Positions 12,107-24,755 of a DNA stretch of 64,000 bases are shown here, piece after piece. The position numbers and the translations under genes were made by a program. Source of the stretch: Diplodia intermedia (taxonomy: Eukaryota; Ascomycota; Dothideomycetes; Botryosphaeriales; Botryosphaeriaceae); the NCBI GenBank assembly GCA_021495925.1, contig JAKEKT010000003.1, forward strand, positions 434,001-498,000. Direction: 5' to 3'. The stretch's first letter is position 1, and each line of letters opens with the position of its first letter. Under the pieces are notes generated by a model. The model was not told the origin of the DNA. It did not search any database and was given only the letters and a program-made list of their open reading frames with translations.

Positions 12107-13809
12107 CTAACTCCACAGCTGTGGTTTGCTCACAGTGCCATACTTGGCCTGCCAAGCGAAGAAGTAGAGCAGAGCCGCCAGAGGCTGCCCCACAAGGCAG
12201 AAACTGACCCAAAAGATCATGTTGCCGATCACTTTGCTCTGCAGACCCTTCATCCGGTGGATAGGATCTGTGATCATGATGAGGGGGATCTGGAATATCA
12301 TCCCAGCAAAAGCGACACCTGATACCGAGTCAATCATCAACAGACAGTGGGACAAGAACAGGAATTGACATACCAATAATGTTGTGGGTTGGCACACCAA
12401 CGGCAAGCTCGTGCAAAGCACCAGAGAACAAGAAAACCATAATCTGCGCGACGACAGGTGGAACGCCACGACCGCACAATGGGCTGTAAATGTGCCTGCG
12501 CATGAAGCTAGCCACAGGCTTGTTCCACGTGACCCAGTAGATACGGATGCTTGGAGCGTTCCACCATTCCGTGTAGAATTCTCGGTCTCCGAAACGCATG
12601 ACCTCGGCGAGGGCGTTCAGGAAGGAGTGGAAGAAAGCCATGAAGCCGGCCAGCCAGCAAAAGAGCGAAATGGTGGAGAGCTTCAACATGCGCTCCACAA
12701 TCGACACAAGGTCAAGTGTCGCAATCTTGTCCAACGAGTTCTTCAGCAGAGGCGAGGCATACTGGGCGGACGCAATCCAGATGACAATGCCGAGGCCAAG
12801 CACTTCACCGCAGCGCTTGAAGACAAAAGACCATCTGATCTTATCGGTGCGAGGGTAGATGGGCTGATAGACCAGGGTGGGGGCCCACCAGAAATACGTC
12901 AGGTTTTTGATTGAGATGTTCTTCGGATACGTGCACTCCTTGTAGATGTCCGGGAGTGGAGCGGTGCCGAAGTCGTCGAGCAGAGCATGACGGAGATCAC
13001 GGTTGGTGAAGGCGTAGGAGCATGTTTTCAGCCAGACAATGATGGCGTGCAGCTCACAGAGCGTGCCGATTCCGGGGTGGTGGATCCAGTAGTAGACAAC
13101 AGTCGACGCAACCAGGAGATTCAGCGTGGCATTGACGCCATGGGCAAAGGCAATGAGACCCCACGTGCTGCGGAACTCGTCGCGTCCCGCCTGCACGTCT
13201 TCGGGCGAGTCAGCCTTCTTGATCCGTGCGATGGCACCCTTGGCTTGTTGCGCTGCAGCGAGCTCGATGACGTATGCGACGAAGAGATGGCACGGGACAA
13301 GGAAGTAGAGAATGGAGCCGTAGACGACGTCCTGGCGGCGATAGTCGTGGCAGCGAATGCAGATCAGGACTCCGTACTGTTCGCGCCAGGGTCAGCAAAG
13401 GTCGGCTGGGGTGGATCTTCGGCAAGTACCTTCCGAAAGTTCTCAATCATCAAGCGCAGGTTGGAGACGACTTCATGGTGGAGCGGTTAGCCACGGACCC
13501 CTGAAGCTCTGGGGGAGACGGCATACTCAGCACCAGGAACATGAGGTTCCTGAAGCCCACAAAACTGGGCGGCTTCTCCGCGTCTTGGCTGAGGCATGAC
13601 GGGCGCGTCTGGTGGTGGACAGCAACGACATGTCTGTATTTCCCAACTGATCTGGCGCCAGAGCCGGCGCTGGAGCTCTTCGCCTCGCCATTGGAGACAG
13701 GGGTTTGGCTGGGGTCGGGTTGGGGCGTCGGGGCAGTGTACTGCTTGTCCGGGCGGGTGATGGGTATGTCGGTGCTCGTCGACACGGCGGTCTCAACGCT
13801 GGAAGCCAT
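12107..13809 (-). CDS. DGA2: DGAT1-type diacylglycerol O-acyltransferase (MBOAT family)
   Basis: Four exons, right to left: 13527-13809, 13430-13470, 12374-13376 and 12107-12318, totalling 1539 bases and 512 residues, typical for DGAT1/ACAT proteins. After a polar, probably disordered N-terminus the protein is multi-spanning. Diagnostic features are FRNLMFLVLIVSNLRLMIEN at the first helix, FYTEWWN (375-381, the acyl-CoA-binding FYxDWWN motif), and the active-site His430 in SGALHELAVGVPTHN. These favour DGAT1 over sterol acyltransferase, so it likely makes triacylglycerol from diacylglycerol and acyl-CoA in the ER. The 41-base second exon splits the first transmembrane helix. The gene is divergent from PFS2 with 467 bases between the starts. 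The symbol follows the name used in some yeasts for the DGAT1-type enzyme and is tentative. Confidence 0.92.
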
Positions 13810-14276
13810 TGGGGTGGCGGCTGGTCGGGGACGGCGCTCTAGGACGGGCGGGGTGGGGAGGGCTCAGGGACAGCGAGGAAGGCCAGCGCGGCGCATTGGT
13901 CGTCGGGGTCACGGAGGGCGAGGGGACAGAAGCGACGGCCAGACAGCTATCGCGAGCAGCATTCCGGCGGCGGGCCCCAATCAGCGGCTATGCGGAGAGC
14001 TTGTTGGGCTTTTTTGGCGCGCTGCAGCTTGTCAAGCGCCCAGGATCCGCCCGCCCCTCCCTCTCCGCGCCTGCCCGCTGTGGCTGTGGCTGTGGCGCAC
14101 CCGCTGGCCCTGTGGCGCAGCCCGGCGTTGCTGGTTGCCAACGCCCGCAGCACAAGCACAAGCGCGTCAAGCTTCCGCGACCACTCTCCGCCGACTCCAT
14201 GCTGCGCCCCACGCTCGCGCATCCCCAGTCTCCCCGCGTCCGGTGCCAGTCCGATCTCCGCTGAACTGCCCGCACC
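13810..14276. promoter_or_regulatory. Shared divergent promoter region of the DGAT1-type gene and PFS2
   Basis: These 467 bases lie between two divergent start codons, so the core promoters of both genes must lie here or within introns and leaders. It includes an imperfect TGTGGC repeat near 14079-14097. No TATA box is evident on either strand. Confidence 0.5.
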
Positions 14277-16245
14277 ATGGATCGCGAGTTCCACTACCAG
14301 ACCGGCGGCCACGATGGCATTCCGCGCACCAGAGCTCGCCGTATGCCTTGCCTTCCCTTCCTCGACCTACAAGCCCGCCACTGACCTCTATCAGGCGCTG
14401 CCACCGACTATGGCTCGACAATGGTCCAATGGGCGCGCGTGCGCCGTCCGCGCTACAAGGGGCTTCCGCCCGTCGAGGTCGAGCGGCCCAGCATCAGCTA
14501 CATGGTCGACGTATGTATCGAAGGACGCCTTCCTGCACAAAGCTGACGCGCTTCAGATGATCCCGCCACTCGCTCGCCTGGGCTCCGCCGCCGAGACCAT
14601 CCCCGCAAAACATCTCCACGCGTCACTGAACAAGGTCAAACATCCTATCAACGTTGTACGATGGACGCCAGAAGGCAGGCGTCTGCTCACTGGCTCGACG
14701 AGTGGAGAGTTTACGTTATGGAATGGCATGGGCTTCAATTTCGAGACCATCATGCAGGCCCACGACTCCGCCATCCGCGCTGCGCAATACTCGCATAGCG
14801 ACGATTGGCTGGTGTCGGCCGACCAGGACGGCGTGGTGAAATACTGGCAGACCAACTTCAACAACGTCAAAGCCCTCCAAGCCCACAACGAGCCCATCCG
14901 TGATCTGGCCTTTGCCCCTACCGATTCCAAATTCGTGACTGCTTCCGACGATGCGACATTGAAAATCTTCGACTTTGCTGGTGGAATTGAAGAATCCACC
15001 CTGACCGGCCACGGCTGGGAGGCCAAGACTGTCGACTGGCACCCTACTAAAGGCTTGCTGGTCTCGGGCTCCAAGGATCATCAGATCAAGCTGTGGGATC
15101 CGCGGACAGGCCGTTGCCTGACCACGCTCCACGGTCATAAGAACACCATCTCCAAGACTTCTTTCGAGCGTACACAAGGCCAGCTCCTTGCCACATGTGC
15201 GAGAGACCACACTGCAAGGATATTCGACCTACGTATGATGCGTGACGTCCTCCTTTTACGTGGTCACGAAAAGGACATCACCACCTTGGCATGGCATCCG
15301 ATTCACCGCAATCTCCTGTCAACAGGAGGCGTTGACGGAAGCCTTTTCCATTACCTTCTTGACGAACAGAACGCTCCGCCGGGCATCGAGGCGACAATGT
15401 CTCCGTATGACAGCCCAGATCCGTCAAACGCACCTGCACAGACTATCTACCCCGCCCACCGGGTGCCGCAAGCCCACGATTTCGCCATCTGGACTCTGGA
15501 TTGGCATCCTCTTGGGCACATTCTCGCGTCTGGTTCCAACGATCGAATTACCCGCTTCTGGACGCGAGCGCGCCCGGGAGAGACTGTTCCGTTCAACGAC
15601 CGGTACCACATCGGCCAAGCTGCCGCCGAGGCTCAAGGCATTTACGACCGACGCGACGCTCGGAGAAGAGCGCAGGAAGAGGAAGAACAGGAGGCTGAGG
15701 ACGAAGCCGAAGGCCTTGTGGATCAGAAGATGCCCGCAAAGCAGCCCACGCTACCCGGCCTTCCTGGCCTGGGCTTCGCCGACGGCTCAAGCATCGGCGG
15801 CGCCCAGCTTCCTGGTCTCGGTGGGCCCACCACGAACGGACCGGTGGTCCCCATCAACATACCACCTCCACCTCCACCGGGATCGGGTGCTCCACCTTTC
15901 CCTGGCCCCGGTGGCATCCCAGCTCTGCCGCCCGGTATGGATCCAACCAAACTCGCGGAGATGATTCGCAGCGGGCAGATCCCATTACCTCCCGTCCCGC
16001 CCCCGAACGGTGGCCAGGCCGGCTCGTTCCCTCCTCCACCCCCCGGATTTCCAGGTTTCCCCCCGCCACCCTTCCCGCCTGGCTTCGCGGGCTTTCCCCC
16101 GCCGCCGATGCAGGGTGGGCAGCCTGCGCAGGGCGTACCCGGTGCTGGCGAGGACAGCCGTGGGAGAAGGAGAGAGCCGCTGCCTAGCCAGAAGGAGAGC
16201 TTAAACGAGCAGATGAGGCAAGGGAGGTACAGGAAACCGAGGTGA
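14277..16245 (+). CDS. PFS2: Polyadenylation factor subunit 2 (WDR33/Pfs2 WD40 protein)
   Basis: Three exons: 14277-14340, 14395-14510 and 14557-16245, totalling 1869 bases and 622 residues. The start gives MDREFHYQTGGHDGIPRTRA. Splicing then restores the Pfs2/WDR33 signature RPRYKGLPPVEVERPSISYM. Seven WD repeats occupy roughly residues 90-430 (LLTGSTSGEFTLWNG, LVSADQDGVVKYW, FVTASDDATLKIFDF, LVSGSKDHQIKLWDP, LATCARDHTARIFDL, LLSTGGVDGSLFHY, LASGSNDRITRFW). The C-terminal 150 residues are Pro/Gly-rich. Pfs2 is the scaffold of the cleavage and polyadenylation factor and, with CPSF30, helps read the AAUAAA-type signal in the nucleus. The start at 14277 is preferred over the much longer upstream open frame, which has an arginine-rich non-family sequence. 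Confidence 0.95.
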
Positions 16246-19200
16246 TGTCTGAGTAGTGATGGATCTCTTTCTGGGGTTGGGAGATGGTGGATGAGTTCTC
16301 ATCGAGCTGTATACCATGGAAACTTTTCTTCGTCAATGGCGTTTTCAGAGTATGGATCTTGCTTTCCGTGGTGGGAGGGAAGAGAATCAAAAAAGAAGAA
16401 TGGCGTCTCACGTGGTGGCAATTGGACCCCAACAGCAGCATTACTTCTCGCTTGGTGAAGCATGGGCGGCTACATGTGCACGAAGCGAGCTCTTTGGAAT
16501 AGCAAAAATTTGAATGTCGGAGGATTATCCGGGTTGTTCCGCGCGCAACGAAGTCTTGGTGTTTCACGAGTCACACAAAACATCCGCCTGGCTCGTTCTA
16601 TAGTGTGTGTGGGAGCTCCCAGGCAGTAAAAAATCATTCTCCCCGACAACATTCTACGAGCTTCAGCAGTAGTCCGCCAGCACGAATTGTTCGGTGCAAT
16701 GATGTTTGTACGTGCAGAGGTAAGCCGCGTTGGCCAGTGTTTCCAGAAGTCGACGATTTACTTTGTGTGATGGTGCATAACGCGCGCGATATGGCCGGGT
16801 TGCGTGAGAGTCGCTGCGTTGATCCGCAGGGACAAGGCACGTCGGTCGTCAACCCAAGACCCAGGTGATTGGCGGCCCGTTTCGAAAATCTTGATCGATG
16901 CGTTGCGCAGATGAGACAGATCCGATTGTCACCCCCCTGACGAGGAGGGTGATGATGTGTACCGCTCGCGGCAACGATCGAAGTGGGATTAATAAAAGAG
17001 CAGGAGATTGTCGGTGAGCAGCGTGATGTGTTTCTTTTTTGTTTCGTTTCATACATCCCGGACCGATCCGGCACTGCGGCGCCGGCCCGTGGATCGAACG
17101 CTGTACTATTGACGAGAGGGCAGAGTTGGGAAGAATTGCGGCGGATGAAGTTGGTGTGCCAGTTGACGAGCGTACTACCTTCTCTGCGGGGGATACGCCG
17201 GGCTTGCGATCCTTTGACTTCACTTGATCGTAGCTTTGTACAACTTCGATGGTTGCGCGTCACCCTGAGAATCCATTCTTAACGTGGAGGTCACGTATGA
17301 ATGAGCTTCCCGGAACCGATTGAAACTGCAACATGTCCGGCTGGGTAACACAGTGACAAAAAAAAATTTAAAGGGGGAAAAATCCACAGCAACCGCTGTG
17401 CTGTACATGAGATTGACTTCAAGAAGAATGAGACGGGGTAGCCGGACTTAGCGTATCAAGTATCGCTAGTGAAGCGGATGCGGAAGAAAAGTCGCGGTTA
17501 AGGGGCTTCACAGCAGCAAAGCAAAATGGACTTATGGAAAGAGGAAGTTGAAAAGCTGCGGGGGCTTGGAAAGCCAAGGGAAGACATGATGGAGAAATCA
17601 TGCCATTGGTTGTAGACGAACAATAGTGAAATGCAAGCAGATAGTATGCACGCCAATGGGAAGTGTATAAAGGTGTGTTGAGACGGAAGTAGCCAGTGCA
17701 CAGGCATGTTAGAGACGCCGCCGGAGCGCCTCCGGCAGGAAGCACTTGGGGGTCTCAACCATAAACAGGAACTTAGCTTCGGCAGTGGTGGTGTCAATCA
17801 GGTGGGGGGAGAGGTCAAGGTAAAAAGGCCCGCGGCACGCCCGCTGGCGCCGAAGGTGAGACATGGGCGGCGACGATCTGGAGGAAACACGCCTGGCGGG
17901 CTCGGACGGGGTGTCGTTCGCGTACGCAGGCGAACTGGAGAGTGCGGCAGTCGGTGAGGGTTGGGTGTCCAACGCCGCAGCGTACAGTGATGGTTCTTGC
18001 AGACAGTCAGGAGATGTAGGGCGTTGGAGGCAATGATGGCCGCGGGTGTTGACTAGGGCTCGTGTCCATCGAGGGTCCAGTGTGCCAGGCACGGCAGGCG
18101 GAGATCGGCGCCGAGGCAGCCACGCAACATCCTCTTTGCGGCTGCGATCTGCGCCACCGCTTCCCTCACGCCTCGCCCGGCCAGATCGTCACCACCGCCG
18201 CGCCGAGATTATGACGCCGGAGAATTCGCGCACTGCAGGCCGATCGAGCGTGCCTCGGCGACTCCATATTGCAGGGCTCATGCTGCGCTGCCATGCACAC
18301 GCGCGTTCCCCACGCTCGGTAACGACGCCTCCACTGATCCTGCTCCGTCCAAATGACTGATCGCTCACCAGCCGTCGAACCGGAGGGCGTCCCGGCCGCT
18401 TCGCTTGCCGTTGCCATCCGGCTGAGCTGCCCGCCCGTCGTGCGTCTGGAGAAAAAGAAAGACGTCGGATGTGCCATGGACGTCACCACCTACGCCCTTC
18501 ATCACCTCTCCCGACGAAGCTTGGCAACGGCGACGGTGCGGCCGAGCCTGACGTGCTGGGGTGGCTCGTTGGCTCCCTGCCGGCACCGAGACTACGTGCC
18601 ACCGGTGTTGGGCTAACGACGTCGCCGCCTTGTCGAGAGCCGGCCACCTCGCCGCCCATGGCCACCGGGGGGCATGAAACGCCTGGTGGAGCGTTCGTGC
18701 TTGGCCTGTGGCAGCGTCGGCTACAAGGTTGTCCTGAGCTCGCAGCGCGGAACTGCGGAAGCGGCGTCGTCGACCCTCTCTGCTCCTCCTTCGCGCCGCC
18801 ATTGGCCATTGCTCTGTGTCCCTTTTCTTTTTTCATCTCGCCTGTGGCCGCCAACTTCAGTGCCCCGCATCATCCATGCTTGCATTGTGAATACCGTGCG
18901 CGGTGATGAGGAACGTCTCAGCGAGACGCACCGTTCCTGCAGCCCGCGCCAAATACGGCCATTTGGCTCCTGCATCGTGCCAAGCGCCAGATCCTCTGCA
19001 GCAGTCGCAGCCATGGCGTCGGACTCGCATTTGCAAGGCCTACCTGGACTGCCTCCCTGCCATGGGTCCGCCCGCCAGAACAACCAGCCAGTTATGCACA
19101 GACTGCCCCGGGCATACATGCACAACCCCGGCTCTTATCGCGCCGGGGGCATACGACAATGGGACGAGGGCGGATGTGATGGACTGTGACAAGGCCGTTC

Positions 19201-19560
19201 CGATCCGGTGTATCGGGTTTCCTCCCAGGAACGTGAAGATCCTCTGCCTGCTGCGGAGAGCACCCTCGCCATTAATGCGCCCGCCTGTCTTCACTTCACT
19301 CTTGTGCTTCTTCTTTTGTCCTCTCTATTGCCGCAGCGCGGGTGACTGTACTCTACTGGCATAGTGAAAAGAGACTGGTCTCTCCTTCAACGCCCCACCA
19401 TTCGTTCATAAATATCCTGACACTGTCCCTCCCACCCTTTACCCCGCCCCAAGACCCGGTCCCGTTCTTTGGAAGCTTTCTATCTGGCTCTACCTGGGCC
19501 ACATCCGTCATCCCCATCCAGCCTACCTGAGCCCTTCGTTGGGTTGCTCCATCCTTCGCC
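16246..19560. other. Long intergenic region, no defended gene
   Basis: About 3.3 kb between two plus-strand genes. Open frames of 100-209 codons occur on both strands (for example 16634-17263 minus and 18674-19189 plus), but they overlap each other, lack domains and follow GC content. The last 200 bases are pyrimidine-rich with a TATA-like element and form the promoter/leader of the next gene. Confidence 0.45.
19408..19415 (+). promoter_or_regulatory. TATA-like element upstream of the rhodopsin-like gene
   Basis: ATAAATAT lies about 150 bases before the start codon at 19561, at a distance compatible with a fungal TATA box. There is no experimental start site to confirm it. Confidence 0.3.
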
Positions 19561-20900
19561 ATGGCCGAGTCCCAAGGGCCGACAGTGGTCACCATCTCGG
19601 TGGTTTTTGCCATCATCACTTTCATCATCATGACCCTGCGTCTCTGGGCACGAATCTTCATTGTCCAGAAAGTAGGATACGATGACATTCTGATATCAAT
19701 CGGAGCTGTAAGTCTCCTTGGGCCGGCATCTGACCAACTGTTCTAACATCCCGCTATAGCTTTTGGCTTGGGCGTTCGTCGTAGTAACCATCCTCTCGGT
19801 CCAGCACGGGCTGGGAGACCATTATGTAGATGTCGAGCCCCGCGGTATCCAGAACATGATCACCTACTCTCAGGTATTTTTGCCAGGCTCTGGTCGTGGA
19901 TCATCACTGACTTGAAGCAAGATTGTGTGGCTTTCTTCCATCTTCTACAACGCATGCCTGGGCTTCATCAAGACTTCGGTGCTCGCGCTCTACATGCGCC
20001 TCGGAGACCGCACTCTCAGGAGAATGGCGATCATCATAACCTGCATCGTTGCTGCTCAGGCCAGCGCCCACGTCATCGTCTGTATCTTCCAGTGTTCTCC
20101 GGTCTCTGCAGCCTACGACCTCGCAATCACGAAGAAGAAGTGCATCAACATCAACGCCTTCTACCTCGCAAACGCCGCCGTCAACATCTCCACAGATGTC
20201 ATGACATATACGCTACCCATAAAGACCGTACTGCACCTCCAAGTCCCCAAGAACCAGAAGATCGGCCTCGGCATCATGCTCAGCCTTGGTCTATTGTAAG
20301 TTGCTTTGGAACGATTGTATCGAGACTGTCTAACCCCGTTCCAGCGCCTGCATCTCCTCCATCATCCGCATCACCTACATCCCGCAGATGCTCACGTCCG
20401 CCGACCCGACCTGGGCCATCTCGGGCGCCATGTACTGGTCCGTTATTGAGACCAACGTCGGCATCGCCGCCGCCTCGATCCCGTCATTCAAGGTCATCGC
20501 CAAGAAGTACGCCCCGCGTCTGCTCGGCAGCTACTACGAGTCGCAGCGGTACCCGTCGGGGGCCAAGCACAGCTCCAAGTTCTCCCAAGGCGCCTTCCAG
20601 AAGATGAGCGGTGCCGGAACGAGCCAGTCCAACTCGGTCCATCTGCGCAGCCTCAACCGCGAGGACCTCAACACCAAGGAGACGTTCCGCGACGCCAAGA
20701 CCGGCGTCATCCAGACGCGCATCGAGCAGGACGCGGCGTCCAACAGCAGCGAGGAGGCCCTCACCCTGCCCGACGGCCGCATCGGAGTCCGCACACAGAT
20801 CGTCACCCAGTACGAGCCCGGCTCCGCCACCCGCATGAGCAGTCACAGCCACGACAGCCTGTACGAGGCGGCGCCAGTGCAGGGTCAGGGAAGGGTGTAA
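19561..20900 (+). CDS. Fungal rhodopsin-like (SAT4/PTH11-related) seven-helix membrane protein
   Basis: Four exons: 19561-19707, 19760-19873, 19922-20295 and 20345-20900, totalling 1191 bases and 396 residues. The family hallmark RLWARIFIVQKVGYDDILIS lies after the first helix. Helices 1-7 fill about residues 10-290, including a third segment IVWLSSIFYNACLGFIKTSV and the cysteine-containing loop CIFQCSPVSAAYD. The cytoplasmic tail of about 120 residues is Ser/Thr-rich and polar. This is the fungal-specific 'rhodopsin domain' integral membrane family. It is structurally GPCR-like but lacks the retinal Lys of true opsins, and some relatives are PTH11-type receptors. No CFEM domain is present, so a classical PTH11 role is not shown. 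Ligand and function are unknown. Confidence 0.88.
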
Positions 20901-21607
20901 GCACGTCATTTTTTTTTTCATGTCTGGGAACGGTTCACAAGGGCCGACACGGAGGGGGGGTTTTTTTTTGTTTTGTTTTCGCGGCGCTTTTCGATGGGTG
21001 AATTAGGAATGGCCAAGGAGGCCGATGGCATTGGGACTATGGACATGGGATTACCACTTTCTTTTGCTTCTTTCTCTTTTGTATGATTCCCCTTTCCGGT
21101 TCTCTCGTTTCTCCCAATTTCAAAGAAACTACTTCTAAGATACCTTGGGTGGTGGAAGTGTCTTCCTCCTTGTTCCCTCTTTCTCCTTGTTACTCGAACA
21201 CTTCAAAAGTGGAGCGGGCGGACGAAAAGCTGGGGATGGATCGTCTCGTAGCCGGCCACCTTTCGAACATCATGCGGCGTCAAGGGCGCAACAGGACCAA
21301 AAAAATCCATGGGAAAGGTTTTTTAGTAATGACGCAGAAGCGGTTAGGTTAGTAAAGGGAAGCATAGCATAGTACATAATATTATAGCAGCGAGTAGGCT
21401 GCCCCGCTACTTTCTGATACGCTTCGATGCATGTCACTCCCGAAAAGTAAAAAAAAGACGAGTACTTCGAACCGTTGGAATGGAGGAGAGAAATGGAGAG
21501 AAACACTCGCCGTCTCGTCTCCTCCTCAGCCGACAAGACGGGGGGTTCCCCCCTATCCCGTTGCTATCAGGCGTCCAGCAGCGAACGGCAACAAGTAGCA
21601 GCGGCGG

Positions 21608-21631
21608 CAGCAGCAGCAGCAGCAGCAGCAG
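21608..21631. repeat. (CAG)8 microsatellite
   Basis: Eight perfect CAG units in a non-coding context, preceded by short GCG/GCA runs. Confidence 0.9.
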
Positions 21632-21765
21632 TGCCACGGCGGGGATTACGCGGCGAGGAAGCACCGGGTGGTGGCTGCGCGGCTGCGGCGAATGGCGCTC
21701 GGCGGGCGGCGAGTCGCAACCCTGGAAGCCTCAGGCAGAGATTTGCAAAGAAGTGACCAAGCTTT

Positions 21766-21784
21766 TGTGTGCGTGTGTGTGTGT
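21766..21784. repeat. (TG)n dinucleotide tract with one interruption
   Basis: Nine TG-type units broken by a single C at 21772, directly before the GGGT tract. Confidence 0.85.
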
Positions 21785-21786
21785 AA

Positions 21787-21808
21787 GGGTGGGTGGGTGG
21801 GTGGGTGG
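21787..21808 (+). repeat. (GGGT)n tract, potential G-quadruplex
   Basis: Five GGG runs separated by single T bases (21787-21805), then GG. On sequence grounds this is one of the most stable classes of intramolecular G-quadruplex motif. Confidence 0.8.
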
Positions 21809-24755
21809 TATTACGTATGGCGAACGACAAGGGTCGTCATCCTTCGGAAAGGAAAAAAGCAAAAGAGTCCAACCACGCGAGAATGAAAATTGCCCACGCG
21901 AGTGACAGGCAATGGTCTCGGGATTTCCCCTGCGTCTCGCGCCCCTGCAAGCCTACCTGATGGGAAAAGTAGCGGGTGGCAGTTATGTAGTGGAAGGGAG
22001 GGAAGAAGGAACAGGTGGGCGGCCACGCGCGCGCGAAAAAACGTGAACGGTTGTCACCGTAATGAGGTGGAGAGTGACGGACCAACGACGGACGCTCCTT
22101 TGGCGAATCCTTCTGGACCAGACAAGGGGAGCCCGTCCCCCTCTCCGTAGATTCCCCGCCGAGCAGGCAAACGGGTGGGCGCAGCAAAGAAAGGGTTTTC
22201 ATCGACATCATCATCCTCACGATCATTTCTCCTACTTCTTTCTTGTTTGCTCACGATGTCGATGATGGGATGCACTCGCTGAGAGGCGAGCACACCCGGT
22301 GCCGCCAGGAGCGACCATTCGCCTCGTGCTAGAATCTACCTAGCAGGTACCATCGTGGCAAGGCAATAGTACAAGAGTAGGCAATGATGTGTCCACTACT
22401 CTCACAACTGCCAGAGTACATATAGCTGGTGGACCCCCATGTTCCGGGCCGACGCCTCATTTCTGCTTTATCCCTGCATCTCACCCTCCGGGCGGGTACA
22501 TGTCCGCACTCGATGCAAAGGTACGTACTAGTTCCGAAGGCTAGGCGGGAGCCGACAGAACCGTTTCTGTATCACCTCGGAGCAACGGACTCGCGTGGCG
22601 AGCAGGGATGGGAAAGCGCGATGGAAGAGTAGAGTGAGAAAAAGCAAAGAAAACCACCGAGCAGTTTCAGTATCGAGGCTAGATTCGGTACATCAAAAGC
22701 GCCTTTCGCCTCCTCTCGGCCTTGTTGTCCATCGGCTGCCCGGACCGTGGTCTAGGTATCCTTCGACCGTCAGATCACACTTCAAATCCTATGGGCGCTC
22801 CGGATACCGACCGCACTGCCTCGGCATCGGGGAGGGGCCACCATCATCGTTGAGATGGGACGAAGGAAGGGGGAGAAGAGGTACGGGGCGAGATGTGGCC
22901 ACCGGCGGCTTGGGGGTTGCGCGGGCTTCCTCCTGCCAAGATGAAGATCTGGAATCCGGGTGCCGGTTAATCACCATCCGGCCAGGAGACTCGTGGGCAA
23001 AGAAGGGCACAAGTCAGAGGCAATAATGGCGATCTGGACGTTTCGATGCTCTCCCGCCGGGTGACGCGTGTTTTGGGGTGTAGATCACGGGTTGCCCGAT
23101 TGCGGGAGGGGGGGCCTCTTTGCTTAATCGGACATCCCACTCGTGTTGTGCCGATTATACCGCACTTCCTTTAGTCGATTGCCTGTATTGTGCAGCTGGC
23201 CCGCCGCTTGTACGGAAAGAGGCACGACGTCAACAGCGTAGCCTAGGGCACAGACGATCGGCTGAGGCGCTGGAGAAATCGAGCATGTGCTGCGGGAGGG
23301 GAGGGGATTGGAAACAGGTTATTTGAAGCGGGTGACAGGGCGAAGCAGGCGGCGTGTGCGCAGCGGGAGGGCCGAGGAGAGGGGCGGGAGGGAGGGCGGA
23401 GGAGGCTCGGGGTGAGGCTCGAGCAGAGGAGTCTGTGCGCGGCGCCCTTGGCCGCGTCAGGCGACTGGCGGGAGTGGAGGATGGCTCTCGCTGTCGTGGG
23501 CCGTTGGCAGAGGGACACTACAAGTAGGATTCCAGGTGCCTTGGCTGTTCCTGCGTTTTGCGGTGCCACGGCCAAGGAAGAGGTGTCGTCGCCGATGCGT
23601 TTCAACGGCGGGCCCGGCAGGCGGGTGGCTTGCCCTGGGGTCGCTTGGCCGCATCTGGCCCCTCTCTTGACTCGGCCTTCCGTTCCCTCGGGCGGCGGTG
23701 GCGTCCAAATCCCGTCAATCAGGCGGGGCGATTCATACAATGCTTGAATGCACCAAGGAATGTCAGGATTTGCAGAGGATTGAGCTTGTCCCTCGGAGCT
23801 GCTGTTTCTCTGAAGATGCTTTAAGCAAGCAACGGCGCGGCAAATCGCGCCGATGCTCACGCTGATCAAGCGCTGATGCCGCCAAAGTCGAGGGCACCAT
23901 GGCACCGTGGCTCCGTGGCACCGTGTGCCGCAGGCCGTGCCTGACTCGCGCCGCCCCGCCCCTGGTCGCTGGTTGTGGGGCGCCGCTGCACCGATGACGA
24001 GCTCTGGAAAACCCTCATCCTCAGTGGGCATCGAATTGTGGACTCCCATATTGCGGCGCAGAACCCTTCTTCCCGGTCTGCTGCGCCGCCCAGGGGCAGG
24101 CGGACATGGTCAAGTTGGGCAAACTGCAAATTTTAACCCGTGACAAACCCGTCTTTGTGCATTGCAGCCGGGCCCGCGAGTCAGTTGCAAAAAGCCGTTG
24201 CGGCTCGCTGCCAACACCCCCGCCGCTCCGCCATCGGTGCTCTTCAGAAGTCTGGAAGCTGTGGGCCCCCGCCATGATTGCACGACTCAACGACATTGCG
24301 AGCTCCATCCAACGCTCATTTGAACTTCATGCATCTCGATTACCAAAGAATCCCGACGCTGCGGCAACCACGATTCATGTCTCAGGTGACACGCAGGCGA
24401 GCGGTCAAAGGCATACAACCTCCGCTGTATAGGAGCTCGGGCTCTATTGGTTTTTAGAGCCTGCCTGCACCTGCCTCTTTGACACATGAACCGCTCTCCC
24501 TCGAGCATTATTTCGGGTCGTTTCATGGCCCTTGGCCTCCCGGCTGCCCTTTGATCCCGCCGTGATGACTCGATGCAGACAAGGTTAAATGTCGGTGACG
24601 GGCTGCACACGAGCACCACGTGGAAAGGCCTGGCGAACCGACGCATGTGAAGAGCAACCATTGAAAAAGAACCGTGGCATTTGGCCTAATAAAGCATCTA
24701 CAATACCCAAATATGTACATCAGAAGTCAGCACGTCCCCCTTCAAAAACCCCCCC

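Larger units (their letters stand above)
20901..24755. other. Long intergenic region with simple repeats, no defended gene
   Basis: About 3.85 kb between convergent gene ends. It carries a T-run near 20910-20970, a CAG tract, a GT tract and a G4-type GGGT tract (listed separately). The 268-codon minus-strand frame at 23243-24049 and smaller frames have no domain or splice structure that I can support. Confidence 0.45.

Noticed and set aside
13990..14276. Upstream extension of the PFS2 open frame
   Set aside because: The extension is not Pfs2-like. The start at 14277 plus two introns restores the conserved N-terminus.
23243..24049. 268-codon minus-strand frame
   Set aside because: No domain, low-complexity composition, no promoter or splice pattern.
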